In this document: positions 8,287-16,590 of the stretch, piece by piece
Layout: each line of letters begins with the position of its first letter
How positions within the stretch are numbered: position 1 is the stretch's first letter
DNA from: Clostridia bacterium
Lineage (GTDB): Bacteria; Bacillota; Clostridia; Oscillospirales; Acutalibacteraceae
Direction: 5' to 3'
DNA length: 64,000 bases
Assembly: GCA_017502085.1 (NCBI GenBank)
Contig: JAFVVQ010000050.1
Location: forward strand, 62,001 to 126,000
The notes under the pieces: model-generated
What the model saw: only the letters and a program-made list of their open reading frames with translations
What the model was told of the DNA's origin: nothing
Databases searched by the model: none
Position numbers and translations under genes: made by a program

Positions 8287-8306
8287 GTCTGCGGATGTGA
8301 TATAAT
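8278..8306 (+). promoter_or_regulatory. Sigma-A promoter of truB
   Basis: TTGCAA (8278-8283), 17 nt, TATAAT (8301-8306). It overlaps the end of the deacetylase gene and is 30 bp before truB. Confidence 0.7.
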
Positions 8307-8335
8307 CCGTATATCATATCTGAAAGGGCAAAAAA

Positions 8336-9229
8336 ATGACCGGAATCATTATTCTCGATAAACCGAAAGATATAACCTCGTTCGGCGCAGTTGCAAGAGT
8401 GCGTCGGATTTGCGGCGAAAAGAAGTGCGGACACAGCGGTACACTTGACCCGATGGCAACGGGCGTGCTGACAGTAATGCTCGGCGGTGCGACCCGATTC
8501 TGCGAGCTTCTCCCGAGTCACGATAAATCGTATATCGCATCATTCAGGCTCGGCATGGTGACCGACACTCTTGATATAACGGGAAAGGTGCTTAAAACAC
8601 GACCCGTAACGGCATCTTCATCCGACGTGCTTGACGCACTTGAAAGCTTCACGGGTGAAATCAGCCAGCTTCCGCCGATGTATTCCGCAATTTCCGTCAA
8701 CGGTCAGAGGCTCTACGACCTTGCCCGTCAGGGAATCGAGGTTGAGCGCCAGGCAAGAACGGTATGTATCCATTCCGCCGAACTTCTCGAATCCGACGAA
8801 ACCTCACACGAATATAAAATCTCCGTTTCGTGTTCGTCAGGCACCTATATCCGTTCACTGATCGACGATATCGGCAAAAAGCTCGGCTGCGGAGCAGTTA
8901 TGACAGATCTTCGCCGCACAAGTGCAAACGGCTTCTCCGAGGATGCCGCCGTAACCGTTGAGCAACTTGAATCTGCCGCTCAGAACGGTACTCTTGACTC
9001 AATTCTCATTCCTGTTGAAAAAGCGCTTGAGATTTACCCCTCGGTTCAGGTAACCGAGGCTCAGGCAAAACGTTTTTCAAACGGCGGTGAGCTTGATCTC
9101 AACAGAATAAAATGTGCCAAAATGACGGGCTATTACAGAGTTTTCGGTCCCGACAATGCTTTTCTCGGTCTGGGTGAAATACGTGACCCCGAAAATCTTC
9201 TCGTCAAAAGAGTGTACGTTCCTAAATAA
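8336..9229 (+). CDS. truB: tRNA pseudouridine(55) synthase
   Basis: Converts U55 to pseudouridine in the T-arm of almost all tRNAs. The 297-residue frame begins GIIILDKPKDITS and contains the catalytic motif GHSGTLDPMATGVL, whose Asp attacks the base, and the later YDLARQGIEVERQ and SCSSGTYIRSLIDDIG segments typical of TruB. A GAAAGGG site precedes the ATG. In many Firmicutes truB follows rbfA and is followed by ribF; here it stands alone between its own promoter and a terminator. Confidence 0.95.
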   Translation: MTGIIILDKPKDITSFGAVARVRRICGEKKCGHSGTLDPMATGVLTVMLGGATRFCELLPSHDKSYIASFRLGMVTDTLDITGKVLKTRPVTASSSDVLDALESFTGEISQLPPMYSAISVNGQRLYDLARQGIEVERQARTVCIHSAELLESDETSHEYKISVSCSSGTYIRSLIDDIGKKLGCGAVMTDLRRTSANGFSEDAAVTVEQLESAAQNGTLDSILIPVEKALEIYPSVQVTEAQAKRFSNGGELDLNRIKCAKMTGYYRVFGPDNAFLGLGEIRDPENLLVKRVYVPK

Positions 9230-9243
9230 GCCTCAAGCCGATA

Positions 9244-9280
9244 ACAGGGTGTGTTTTTTACACACTCTGTCTTTTTTTGT
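9244..9280 (+). terminator. Terminator after truB
   Basis: Stem ACAGGGTGTGT / ACACACTCTGT around five T residues, followed by CTTTTTTTG. Confidence 0.85.
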
Positions 9281-9335
9281 TTATTTTACCCAAAAACTAC
9301 CCTCAAAAATTTACATCTGTCAAAAGATATTATTC

Positions 9336-9363
9336 TTGAATTACCTTGCATATCAAGTATAAT
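9336..9363 (+). promoter_or_regulatory. Promoter of the four-gene sugar operon
   Basis: TTGAAT (9336-9341), a 16-nt spacer and TATAAT (9358-9363). About 95 bp of leader follows. It contains a small inverted repeat, ACGAA...TTCGT near 9399-9414, that could be a regulator site. Confidence 0.6.
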
Positions 9364-9457
9364 ATAAGGTATACAAGTTGTTTCATCGCTTTAATGCGAC
9401 GAATTACGCTTCGTGTCAAAACCCAATCGGTAAACTTAAGCTAAAAGGAGAGTTACT

Positions 9458-10546
9458 ATGAGCGAAAAAATTAAGATCGGTATTATCGGCTGCGGCGGCA
9501 TCGCAAACGGCAAACACCTTCGTGCCATCTCAAACATCGATTTCCTTGAACCCGTAGCATTCTGCGACATCATTGAAGAAAGGGCAGTCAAAACCGCAGA
9601 AAAATACGGTTCCGAAAATGCCAGAATCTACACAGACTACAAAGAACTTCTCAAGGATGAAAGCATTGTTGCCGTTCACGTATGTACCCCCAACCGTTCA
9701 CATAGCTTCATAACAATCGATGCTCTTGAAGCAGGTAAACACGTTCTTTGCGAAAAGCCCATGGCTAAAACATACGCCGAAGCAAAAGCAATGTACGAAG
9801 CATCCGTCAGGACAGGTAAAAAGCTCTCAATAGGCTACCAGTCCCGCTGGAGAGACGATTCGCTCTATCTCAAGCAGTGCTGCGAAAACGGTGAGCTCGG
9901 CGAAATCTATTACGCAAGAGCTCTCGCCATCCGCAGAAGAGCCGTTCCCACCTGGGGCGTATTTCTCAATGAATACGAACAGGGCGGCGGACCACTCATC
10001 GATATCGGCACTCACGCTCTCGACCTCACACTCTGGATGATGGATAACTACAAGCCCAAGATGGTTGTCGGCACAAAATACAAGAAGCTCGGCGATCAGA
10101 AGAACACCGCAAACGCATGGGGCGACTGGGATCCCGAAAAATATACCGTTGAAGACTCTGCATTCGGTTTCGTAGTTATGGAAAACGGTGCAACAATCAG
10201 CGTTGAATCCAGCTGGGCAATCAATATTGCAGATCCCATCGAAGCATCAACCCTCCTTGCAGGTACCAAGGGCGGCGCAGATATGTTCCAGGATCTCCGT
10301 CTCAACTACGTAAAGAACGGCAGACAGGTTATCGAAAAACCCAACTTTGATGCAGGCGGAGTTGCATTCTACGACGGCTGCAGCGACGATCCCGCTGAAC
10401 TTGAATGCCGCGCATTCTATGACGCAGTTATCAACGACAAAGAAGTAAGCACAAAACCCGAGCAGGCTATGGTTGTCACACAGATTCTTGAAGCAATCTA
10501 TGAATCAGCCAAAACAGGTCAGCCCGTATATATCAATAACGATTAA
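9458..10546 (+). CDS. Gfo/Idh/MocA family oxidoreductase
   Basis: NAD(P)-dependent sugar or inositol dehydrogenase of 362 residues. The Rossmann motif GIIGCGGIANGKH is at the N-terminus. CEKPMAKT is the conserved substrate/cofactor Lys loop at about 100, and GGGPLIDIGTHALD carries the catalytic Asp/His pair. Families with this fold oxidise one ring hydroxyl to a ketone. It is gene 1 of an operon with two TIM-barrel isomerase/epimerase-like proteins and a second Gfo/Idh gene, spaced 11-29 bp. The set suggests a pathway that oxidises a sugar or glycoside and then epimerises or eliminates. The substrate cannot be told from sequence. An AAAAGGAGAG site precedes the start. Confidence 0.9.
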   Translation: MSEKIKIGIIGCGGIANGKHLRAISNIDFLEPVAFCDIIEERAVKTAEKYGSENARIYTDYKELLKDESIVAVHVCTPNRSHSFITIDALEAGKHVLCEKPMAKTYAEAKAMYEASVRTGKKLSIGYQSRWRDDSLYLKQCCENGELGEIYYARALAIRRRAVPTWGVFLNEYEQGGGPLIDIGTHALDLTLWMMDNYKPKMVVGTKYKKLGDQKNTANAWGDWDPEKYTVEDSAFGFVVMENGATISVESSWAINIADPIEASTLLAGTKGGADMFQDLRLNYVKNGRQVIEKPNFDAGGVAFYDGCSDDPAELECRAFYDAVINDKEVSTKPEQAMVVTQILEAIYESAKTGQPVYINND

Positions 10547-10557
10547 GAGGTATCACA

Positions 10558-11283
10558 ATGAAAATTGCTGTTCAGGTATATTCAGTCAGAGATCATATCA
10601 ATGACTCCGAAACTCTTCTCAAGGCTCTCGAAGAAATCAAAAAGATCGGCTATGACGGCGTTGAATTCGCAGGATATTTCAACACCGATGCCGCAACCAT
10701 CAAGGCAAAGCTTGACGAAGTAGGTCTCGTTGCCGTCGGCGCACATATGGGCCTTGACGATTTCAAAGCCGATAAGCTCGAGGCTACAATCGAATTCGCA
10801 AATACCCTCGGACTCAAGGCTATCGGCGTAGGCGGTGCTCCCCATTCAACGGAAGAAGAAGCAACAAACACAGGTGACGTGCTCGGTGCCGCTGAGAAAT
10901 ATGCACTCGACAAATACGGCATTAAGGTTTACTACCACAATCACTGCGAGGAATTCGTTCCTCTTGCAGACGGTAAGCTCCCCCTTGATATCATCGGTGA
11001 CAGATGCTCCCTTGAAATCGACACATACTGGAGCTTCCACGCAGGTCAGAATAACCGCACCCTTCTTGCCGACCTCAAAGATAACCTTGTTCTCGTTCAC
11101 GTTAAGGACGGCATCGACGGCAAGCCTATGGCGCTGGGCGAAGGAAACTGCGATATTCCCGCTGTTATCGAAACCGCAAAGGCTATCGGTCTTGAATGGA
11201 TAATCGTTGAAAATGACGATCCCGTACCTACCGGATTCGAAGATATCGCAAGAAGCATAAAATATCTCAAAAGCATTATCTAA
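10558..11283 (+). CDS. Sugar phosphate isomerase/epimerase-like TIM barrel (short)
   Basis: A 241-residue xylose-isomerase-like TIM barrel. It opens MKIAVQVYSVRDHI, has YDGVEFAGYF with a metal-binding Glu, YYHNHCEEF with His near the active site, LEIDTYWSFHAG with the metal Asp, VHVKDG with a His, and ends with WIIVENDDP carrying the last Glu. These four acidic/His ligands hold a divalent metal in the family, which includes IolE-type dehydratases, ketose epimerases and 3-keto-glycoside lyases. The gene lies 11 bp behind the first oxidoreductase and 13 bp before the next TIM barrel. Confidence 0.85.
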   Translation: MKIAVQVYSVRDHINDSETLLKALEEIKKIGYDGVEFAGYFNTDAATIKAKLDEVGLVAVGAHMGLDDFKADKLEATIEFANTLGLKAIGVGGAPHSTEEEATNTGDVLGAAEKYALDKYGIKVYYHNHCEEFVPLADGKLPLDIIGDRCSLEIDTYWSFHAGQNNRTLLADLKDNLVLVHVKDGIDGKPMALGEGNCDIPAVIETAKAIGLEWIIVENDDPVPTGFEDIARSIKYLKSII

Positions 11284-11296
11284 GGAGAAATAACAG

Positions 11297-12262
11297 ATGA
11301 AACTCGGCGTATTTACTACATTACTTTCCAACCTCTCTCTTGAAGAGGCACTCAAATATTTCAAATCACTCGGTATCGAAATGGTTGAAATCGGTTGCGG
11401 CGGTTACCCCGGTAACGCTCATGCAAATCCCGAAGAACTCCTTGCCGACGAAGCAAAGCTTGAAGAATTCAAGGCTCTGCTCAAGAAATACAACGTTGAA
11501 ATCAGCGCACTTTCCTGTCACGGCAACCCCGTACATCCCAACAAAGAAATTGCCGCAGATTACGACAAAACAATCCGCAACACAATCCTTCTTGCAGAAA
11601 AGCTCGGCCTGAGCCAGATCAACACGTTCTCGGGTTGTCCCGGTGACTGCGAAACCGCAAAATATCCCAACTGGGTAACCTGCCCCTGGCCCAACGATTT
11701 CGGTGAAATTCTCGAATGGCAGTGGAACGAAGTTCTCATTCCCTACTGGAAGGACCTCGTTGCTTTCGCAAAGGCTCACGGTGTCAACAAAATCGCTCTT
11801 GAACTTCACCCCGGCTTCTGCGTTTACAACACAGAATCATTGCTCCGTCTCCGTGAGGCTGTCGGCCCCGAAATCGGTGCAAACTTTGACCCCAGCCACC
11901 TCATCTGGCAGGGTATGGATCCCGTTGCCTGTATACGCAAACTCGGTGACGCAATCTTCCATTTCCACGCAAAGGATACAAAAATTGATAAATACAATAC
12001 TTCCGTAAACGGTGTGCTTGACAACAAGCCCTATGGCGACGAAATCAACCGTTCCTGGATTTTCCGTACAATCGGTTACGGAAACGACAACGCTTATTGG
12101 AAAGAGATTATTTCAAATCTCCGTATGGTTGGCTATGATTATGCAATCAGCATCGAACACGAGGATTCTCTTATGAGCCAGAACGAAGGTCTCTCAAAGG
12201 CTGTTTCGTTCCTCAAGAACATCATTCTTACTGAATCTACCGGCGAAATGTGGTGGGTATGA
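11297..12262 (+). CDS. Sugar phosphate isomerase/epimerase-like TIM barrel (long)
   Basis: A 321-residue member of the same superfamily as its upstream neighbour, but only distantly alike and 80 residues longer. Metal ligands appear as ALELHPGFCVYN (Glu), NFDPSHLIWQG (Asp and His), FHFHAKDTKID (His) and ISIEHEDSLM (Glu). The segment INTFSGCPGDCETAKYPNW is rich in Cys and Trp and is a long insertion that could shape the substrate pocket. The presence of two different TIM barrels in one operon suggests consecutive steps or two stereochemistries. An AAGGAG site precedes ATG. Confidence 0.85.
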   Translation: MKLGVFTTLLSNLSLEEALKYFKSLGIEMVEIGCGGYPGNAHANPEELLADEAKLEEFKALLKKYNVEISALSCHGNPVHPNKEIAADYDKTIRNTILLAEKLGLSQINTFSGCPGDCETAKYPNWVTCPWPNDFGEILEWQWNEVLIPYWKDLVAFAKAHGVNKIALELHPGFCVYNTESLLRLREAVGPEIGANFDPSHLIWQGMDPVACIRKLGDAIFHFHAKDTKIDKYNTSVNGVLDNKPYGDEINRSWIFRTIGYGNDNAYWKEIISNLRMVGYDYAISIEHEDSLMSQNEGLSKAVSFLKNIILTESTGEMWWV

Positions 12263-12291
12263 TTTATTCTTTTTCAATGTGAGGCAAAACT

Positions 12292-13362
12292 ATGATTAAT
12301 AATAAGTTTGGTTGTGCTGTTATCGGTTACGGCGGTATGGGCGGATGGCACACAAGAAAAATCAAAGATGAATTCGGCGATTGTGCCGAACTCATCGGAA
12401 TATATGATATAAATCCCGAGAGACGTGCTCTTGCCGAAGAAAAAGGCATTCATGCTTTCTCCTCAAGAGAAGAACTCCTTGCCGATGAAAGAATCGATCT
12501 TGTCACAATTGCAACACCGAACGACGTTCATAAGGAAATTGCAATCGCCGCACTCGAGTCAGGCAAAAATGTTATAAGCGAAAAACCCGTTGCAATGAAC
12601 AGCGCTGAACTCGAAGAAATGATTTCCTGCGCCAACCGTTGCAACAAGCTCTTCACCGTTCACCAGAACAGACGTTGGGATCAGGATTATCTCTCTGTCA
12701 GAAAACTGATGGAAGAAAACTCCCTCGGCAAGATTTTCAGAATCGAGTCAAGAGTTCACGGCTCCAGAGGTATTCCCGGTGACTGGCGAAATCAACCTGA
12801 ACACGGCGGCGGAATGCTCCTCGACTGGGGTATTCACCTTCTCGACCAGGCTCTTATGATGACCTTGCCCCGTAAGCTCGTTTCGGTTTATGCCGAACTG
12901 ACTTATGTCACCAATGAAAAATGTGATGACGGTTTCAGAGCAACTCTTATTTTTGATGACGGTCTTTCTTTCCTTGTTGAGGTTGCAACAAGCAATTTCA
13001 TCGAGCTTCCGCTTTGGTACGTTCTCGGCGAAAACGGTTCCGCCGTCATTAACGACTGGGATGTAAACGGCAAGATTGTTAAAGTGAGCGATTGGGAAAA
13101 CCGTGATGCAGTGCCGATTGTTGCAGGTGCAGGCATAACCAAAACCATGGCACCCAGAACAGACGACACCATCAAAACCTATCCTCTTGAGGTTGCAAAA
13201 ACAGACTGGGCGGGATACTATAAAAATATTTTTGCCCATCTGAGCGGAAAAGAGGATGTGATCGTCACTCACGATCAGCAACGCAGACTTATGCGTCTCA
13301 TAGAAGCTATCATTGAATCAGGCAAAAACAATAAACTTGTTCCTTTCAATGACATTATATAA
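12292..13362 (+). CDS. Gfo/Idh/MocA family oxidoreductase (second)
   Basis: A 356-residue NAD(P)-dependent oxidoreductase and the last gene of the sugar operon. It has the N-terminal AVIGYGGMGGWH nucleotide motif, the ISEKPVAMN Lys loop, NRRWDQDYL, and GGGMLLDWGIHLLDQ for the catalytic Asp/His. The Tyr-Gly-Gly motif and low similarity to the first oxidoreductase suggest a different substrate, for example regenerating NADH by reducing the keto product. The gene follows the previous stop by 29 bp with a weaker GTGAGG site and ends 7 bp before a strong terminator. Confidence 0.9.
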   Translation: MINNKFGCAVIGYGGMGGWHTRKIKDEFGDCAELIGIYDINPERRALAEEKGIHAFSSREELLADERIDLVTIATPNDVHKEIAIAALESGKNVISEKPVAMNSAELEEMISCANRCNKLFTVHQNRRWDQDYLSVRKLMEENSLGKIFRIESRVHGSRGIPGDWRNQPEHGGGMLLDWGIHLLDQALMMTLPRKLVSVYAELTYVTNEKCDDGFRATLIFDDGLSFLVEVATSNFIELPLWYVLGENGSAVINDWDVNGKIVKVSDWENRDAVPIVAGAGITKTMAPRTDDTIKTYPLEVAKTDWAGYYKNIFAHLSGKEDVIVTHDQQRRLMRLIEAIIESGKNNKLVPFNDII

Positions 13363-13369
13363 AACAGCA

Positions 13370-13405
13370 AAGAAGGACTGCTTCCTTGGAAGCAGTCCTT
13401 CTGAT
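13370..13405 (+). terminator. Terminator of the sugar operon; copy 1 of a 36-bp perfect repeat
   Basis: A 15-bp stem (AGAAGGACTGCTTCC and its complement) closes on a very small loop and is followed by T-rich sequence. The same 36 bases occur unchanged at 14902-14937, on the other side of the next gene. Confidence 0.9.
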
Positions 13406-13422
13406 ATGATTCTTTGTTTTTC

Positions 13423-13452
13423 TTGACATATAAACATAAAACATGGTATTAT
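13423..13452 (+). promoter_or_regulatory. Promoter of the SH3b membrane-protein gene
   Basis: Perfect TTGACA (13423-13428), 18 nt, TATTAT (13447-13452). A GGAGG site follows before ATG 13491. Confidence 0.65.
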
Positions 13453-13490
13453 TATATAAATTTCACCCTTTGAAGGAGGTTACCTTCTGT

Positions 13491-14879
13491 ATGAGCTACA
13501 ACTATAGAATTGAAGAAATGAGGTCTATTGTTTATAAACATCTTAAGACCCACGAAAATCTCGTACACTCAGACAAACCACCCATTAATGTCAAAGGGTT
13601 GTGCGTTGAGGAAAAATATCTTCCTCTCATTGAAGAAATCAACACTTTACTAATTCACCACAAATATAATGAAATTGAAAAAATTGCTGACACAATTATT
13701 AAAGATCAAACAGATTCAGCTACAGGATGGTTTATAAAATATATTGCTCTCACCAATCATCTCACTCCCTCATGTTACACATCAGATAACCACAATGAAA
13801 ATTTCCTACTTCGTGGAATTACCGAAATTAAAAACAAAGCTTCAGAAACAGCAACACACAAAAACTCAACATATATTTTAGATAGTATCAATCTGTATGA
13901 GCAACAGAGCGTTAAATACACCGAAATTAACGTGTGTAGTAGAGCACTTATATTTTTTGACAGAACACTAAAAGAAACATCAAATGATTCTCTGCCAAAT
14001 CTCGAAGCGACGGCAAGGCGAAATGCTGCAATATCCTTTGCAGAAAATCCATATCACGAAAAAGCTGCAAAAGATAACCCAAAATCCTTGGTTATTTGTG
14101 CTGAATATACTCTTCTTTATCTTAACAATATCAATTTCAAAAAACAATGTGACTATTACGGCGTCGACATAAACGCTGATGTTGCTGATTACATAAACCA
14201 AAAACCTATTAGCGAACTCCAGACCACAGAGGTATCTCTTGTTGAACAAATGAATCTCTTCGGATTTTCTCCCGAACAATCTAAATGCACCGAAACAGAC
14301 GGTTATATCAGTACACTTTTATTCATTTGCGATTTACTCAAGATCGACCCGGGAAATCTTGTCAAATACTACTCAGCCTCCGTTCACGACGAAATTGAAG
14401 CCTCAAAAAAAGCAGAGGAAGAGCTCCGTCTCGCTGCCCAAAGAAAAAAAGAAGAAGAAGAACTCAAACTCAAAGAAAAAGAAGAACGAAAAAAAAGAGC
14501 AGAAATAACAAAATTAAAAGCAAAAAAGTCTTTGATTAAGTTTTCAAAACTTCTTGCGGTTATAATATCAATATCAGTCGTCATTGCTCTCATCAACAAT
14601 CACAAGGACGATATTGCGGATTTTTTCGACAGTCTATTTCCTGAAACAACAACATCAATATATGAAAAATCAGAATACTATGTTATGTCTGATGACTACG
14701 AAAAAATCAACATTCGAACAGGTGCAGGAACTGATAGTCCTGTTATCTGTGTTCTTGATTCTCGAGAAGTAAAAATGTTTCCCACGGGTATGGAAAACGG
14801 AAACTGGATTGAAGTAGATTCGCCTGATTTCGGTATCGGATGGGTTAGTAAAAAAGTCATCAAGCACATAAATGAATAA
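13491..14879 (+). CDS. AT-rich membrane protein with coiled coil and C-terminal SH3b domain
   Basis: A 462-residue protein of unknown function. Residues 1 to about 300 are cytoplasmic, helical and free of known motifs, possibly TPR-like. About 304-346 is a highly charged coiled coil (runs of Lys and Glu). About 350-368 is one membrane helix. The last 70 residues form a bacterial SH3 domain (INIRTGAGTDSPVICVLDS, then NWIEVDSP and GWVSKKVI), which in this family binds cell-wall peptides. So the wall-binding end is outside and the large domain inside. Base use is clearly more A/T-rich than the neighbours. Two identical terminator copies flank it, so recent insertion is likely. Confidence 0.75.
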   Translation: MSYNYRIEEMRSIVYKHLKTHENLVHSDKPPINVKGLCVEEKYLPLIEEINTLLIHHKYNEIEKIADTIIKDQTDSATGWFIKYIALTNHLTPSCYTSDNHNENFLLRGITEIKNKASETATHKNSTYILDSINLYEQQSVKYTEINVCSRALIFFDRTLKETSNDSLPNLEATARRNAAISFAENPYHEKAAKDNPKSLVICAEYTLLYLNNINFKKQCDYYGVDINADVADYINQKPISELQTTEVSLVEQMNLFGFSPEQSKCTETDGYISTLLFICDLLKIDPGNLVKYYSASVHDEIEASKKAEEELRLAAQRKKEEEELKLKEKEERKKRAEITKLKAKKSLIKFSKLLAVIISISVVIALINNHKDDIADFFDSLFPETTTSIYEKSEYYVMSDDYEKINIRTGAGTDSPVICVLDSREVKMFPTGMENGNWIEVDSPDFGIGWVSKKVIKHINE

Positions 14880-14901
14880 TAACCTTATAAGGGTAAACAA
14901 C

Positions 14902-14937
14902 AAGAAGGACTGCTTCCTTGGAAGCAGTCCTTCTGAT
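14902..14937. repeat. Copy 2 of the 36-bp terminator repeat
   Basis: Identical over 36 bases to 13370-13405. It abuts the comM stop codon on the minus strand, where it is followed by T-rich sequence, and it also ends the SH3b gene on the plus strand. It may terminate both. Confidence 0.95.
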
Positions 14938-16464
14938 TTATCGCCAGAACTTTCTGTCCAGACTTCTGAACTGTACGGCTCTTGAAATATGCTGAATGTC
15001 GATGACCTTTTCGTTTTCCAGGTCGGCTATTGTTCTTGCAACACGAAGAACTTTATCATATGCTCTTGCCGAAAAATCGAGCTTTTCAAACACCTGCTCA
15101 AGCATATTCATTCCTCTGCGTGTAGGACGGCAGAATTCCCTCGTGAGTGCAGCATCCATCTTACCGTTGCAACTGACACCGCTGCCCTTGAGTCTCTCCT
15201 GCTGAATCTTTCTTGCTGCATTGACTCTCGCTCTGATTTCTGCAGAGCTTTCGGAAGGCATACGGCTTGAAAGCTTTTCAAAATCAACGGGCGGCACCTC
15301 AATATGAATATCAATTCTGTCAAGCAACGGACCCGAAACCCTTGAAAGATAACGTTTTGCCGCACCTTCGGGGCAGGTGCATTTTCTTTTCGGATGGCCG
15401 TGATAACCGCAGGGGCACGGATTCATTGCACAGACTATCATAGCGGAACAAGGATATGTAAGCGACGCATTGGCTCTCGATATAGTTACCTTGCCGTCTT
15501 CGAGGGGCTGACGCAGAACCTCCATCGCAATGCGTGAGAATTCGGGTAATTCATCAAGAAAAAGAACGCCGTTATGCGAAAGCGATATTTCGCCCGGTCG
15601 GGGAATTGCTCCGCCACCCGTCAGACCTGCCGATGAAACCGTATGGTGCGGCGACCTGAACGGTCTTTGTGTCATCAGCGAAACGCCCTCGGGCAGTACC
15701 CCCGCTATCGAATAAAGTTCAGTCGTCTGCATACTTTCTTCGAAGGTCATATCGGGCAGAATTGACGGAAGTCTTTTTGCCAGCATACTTTTACCTGAGC
15801 CGGGAGGCCCGACCATTATTATGTTGTGACCGCCCGCAGCGGCAATTTCAAGGGCATATCTTGCCTCCTGCTGACCCATTACGTCCTTGAAATCGGGCAT
15901 AGGAACAAGATTCTGCTCATTATACGACGTATCAAACTCAACGGGAGAAAGCGGATTGACACCCGTAAGATGCTCCGCCACTTCCCTGACACTGTTGACA
16001 GCGTAGACCTCGATTCCCTCAACGACCGAGCTTTCTCTCGCATTCGCCTCGGGAACAAAAACTCTTTTTATCCCGCTGTTTTTTGCTCTGATAACCATCG
16101 GCAGCGCCCCGTTGACTCTGCGCACAAGTCCATCAAGCGAAAGCTCACCGATAAATGCGCAGTCATCTGTCTCCGCCTTGAGCTGATCCATCGCCTTTAT
16201 GATTGCGATAAAAATCGGCAGATCATAAACCGATCCTTCCTTACGTACGTCTGCAGGAGAAAGGTTGACTGTAACTCTGCTCGACGGGAACGTGAAACCA
16301 CTGTTTTTAATTGCGGAGCGCACTCTGTTTTTTGATTCATTGACGGCAGTATCGGGCAAGCCGACAATATCTATTCTCGGCAACCCCTGACCGCAGTCAA
16401 CTTCAACGCCAACCATATAACTGTCAATGCCGAAAAGGCCCATGCTGTTTATTCGTGAAAACAT
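14938..16464 (-). CDS. comM: YifB/ComM family Mg-chelatase-like AAA+ ATPase
   Basis: A 508-residue AAA+ helicase-type protein. The N-terminal domain (MFSRINSMGLFGIDSYMVGVEVD, then GLPRIDIVGLPDTAVNESKNR) is Lon-protease-like. Walker A is GPPGSGKSMLAKRLP, Walker B is GVLFLDELPEF, and a CAMNPCPCGYHGHP cysteine cluster and the C-terminal Mg-chelatase domain follow. ComM promotes branch migration during natural transformation in Gram-negatives; in Clostridia its role is untested. The start used here has an AGAGGTGG site; ten more upstream codons are open but lack one. Confidence 0.93.
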   Translation of the reverse strand: MFSRINSMGLFGIDSYMVGVEVDCGQGLPRIDIVGLPDTAVNESKNRVRSAIKNSGFTFPSSRVTVNLSPADVRKEGSVYDLPIFIAIIKAMDQLKAETDDCAFIGELSLDGLVRRVNGALPMVIRAKNSGIKRVFVPEANARESSVVEGIEVYAVNSVREVAEHLTGVNPLSPVEFDTSYNEQNLVPMPDFKDVMGQQEARYALEIAAAGGHNIIMVGPPGSGKSMLAKRLPSILPDMTFEESMQTTELYSIAGVLPEGVSLMTQRPFRSPHHTVSSAGLTGGGAIPRPGEISLSHNGVLFLDELPEFSRIAMEVLRQPLEDGKVTISRANASLTYPCSAMIVCAMNPCPCGYHGHPKRKCTCPEGAAKRYLSRVSGPLLDRIDIHIEVPPVDFEKLSSRMPSESSAEIRARVNAARKIQQERLKGSGVSCNGKMDAALTREFCRPTRRGMNMLEQVFEKLDFSARAYDKVLRVARTIADLENEKVIDIQHISRAVQFRSLDRKFWR

Positions 16465-16540
16465 ATTCCACCTCTGCAAACGCTTTTTTACCACTTTATT
16501 ATAACAATGCCGATATAAACGGTCAAGATGATTTTCAGAA

Positions 16541-16572
16541 ACAAAAACCGCAGACTCCGAAGAGCCTGCGGT
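16541..16572 (-). terminator. Terminator of the P-type ATPase gene
   Basis: Stem ACCGCAG (16547-16553) with CTGCGGT (16566-16572) plus weaker inner pairing, followed on the minus strand by TTTTTGTTT. Confidence 0.75.
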
Positions 16573-16590
16573 AATTTATCATCGGGAGTT

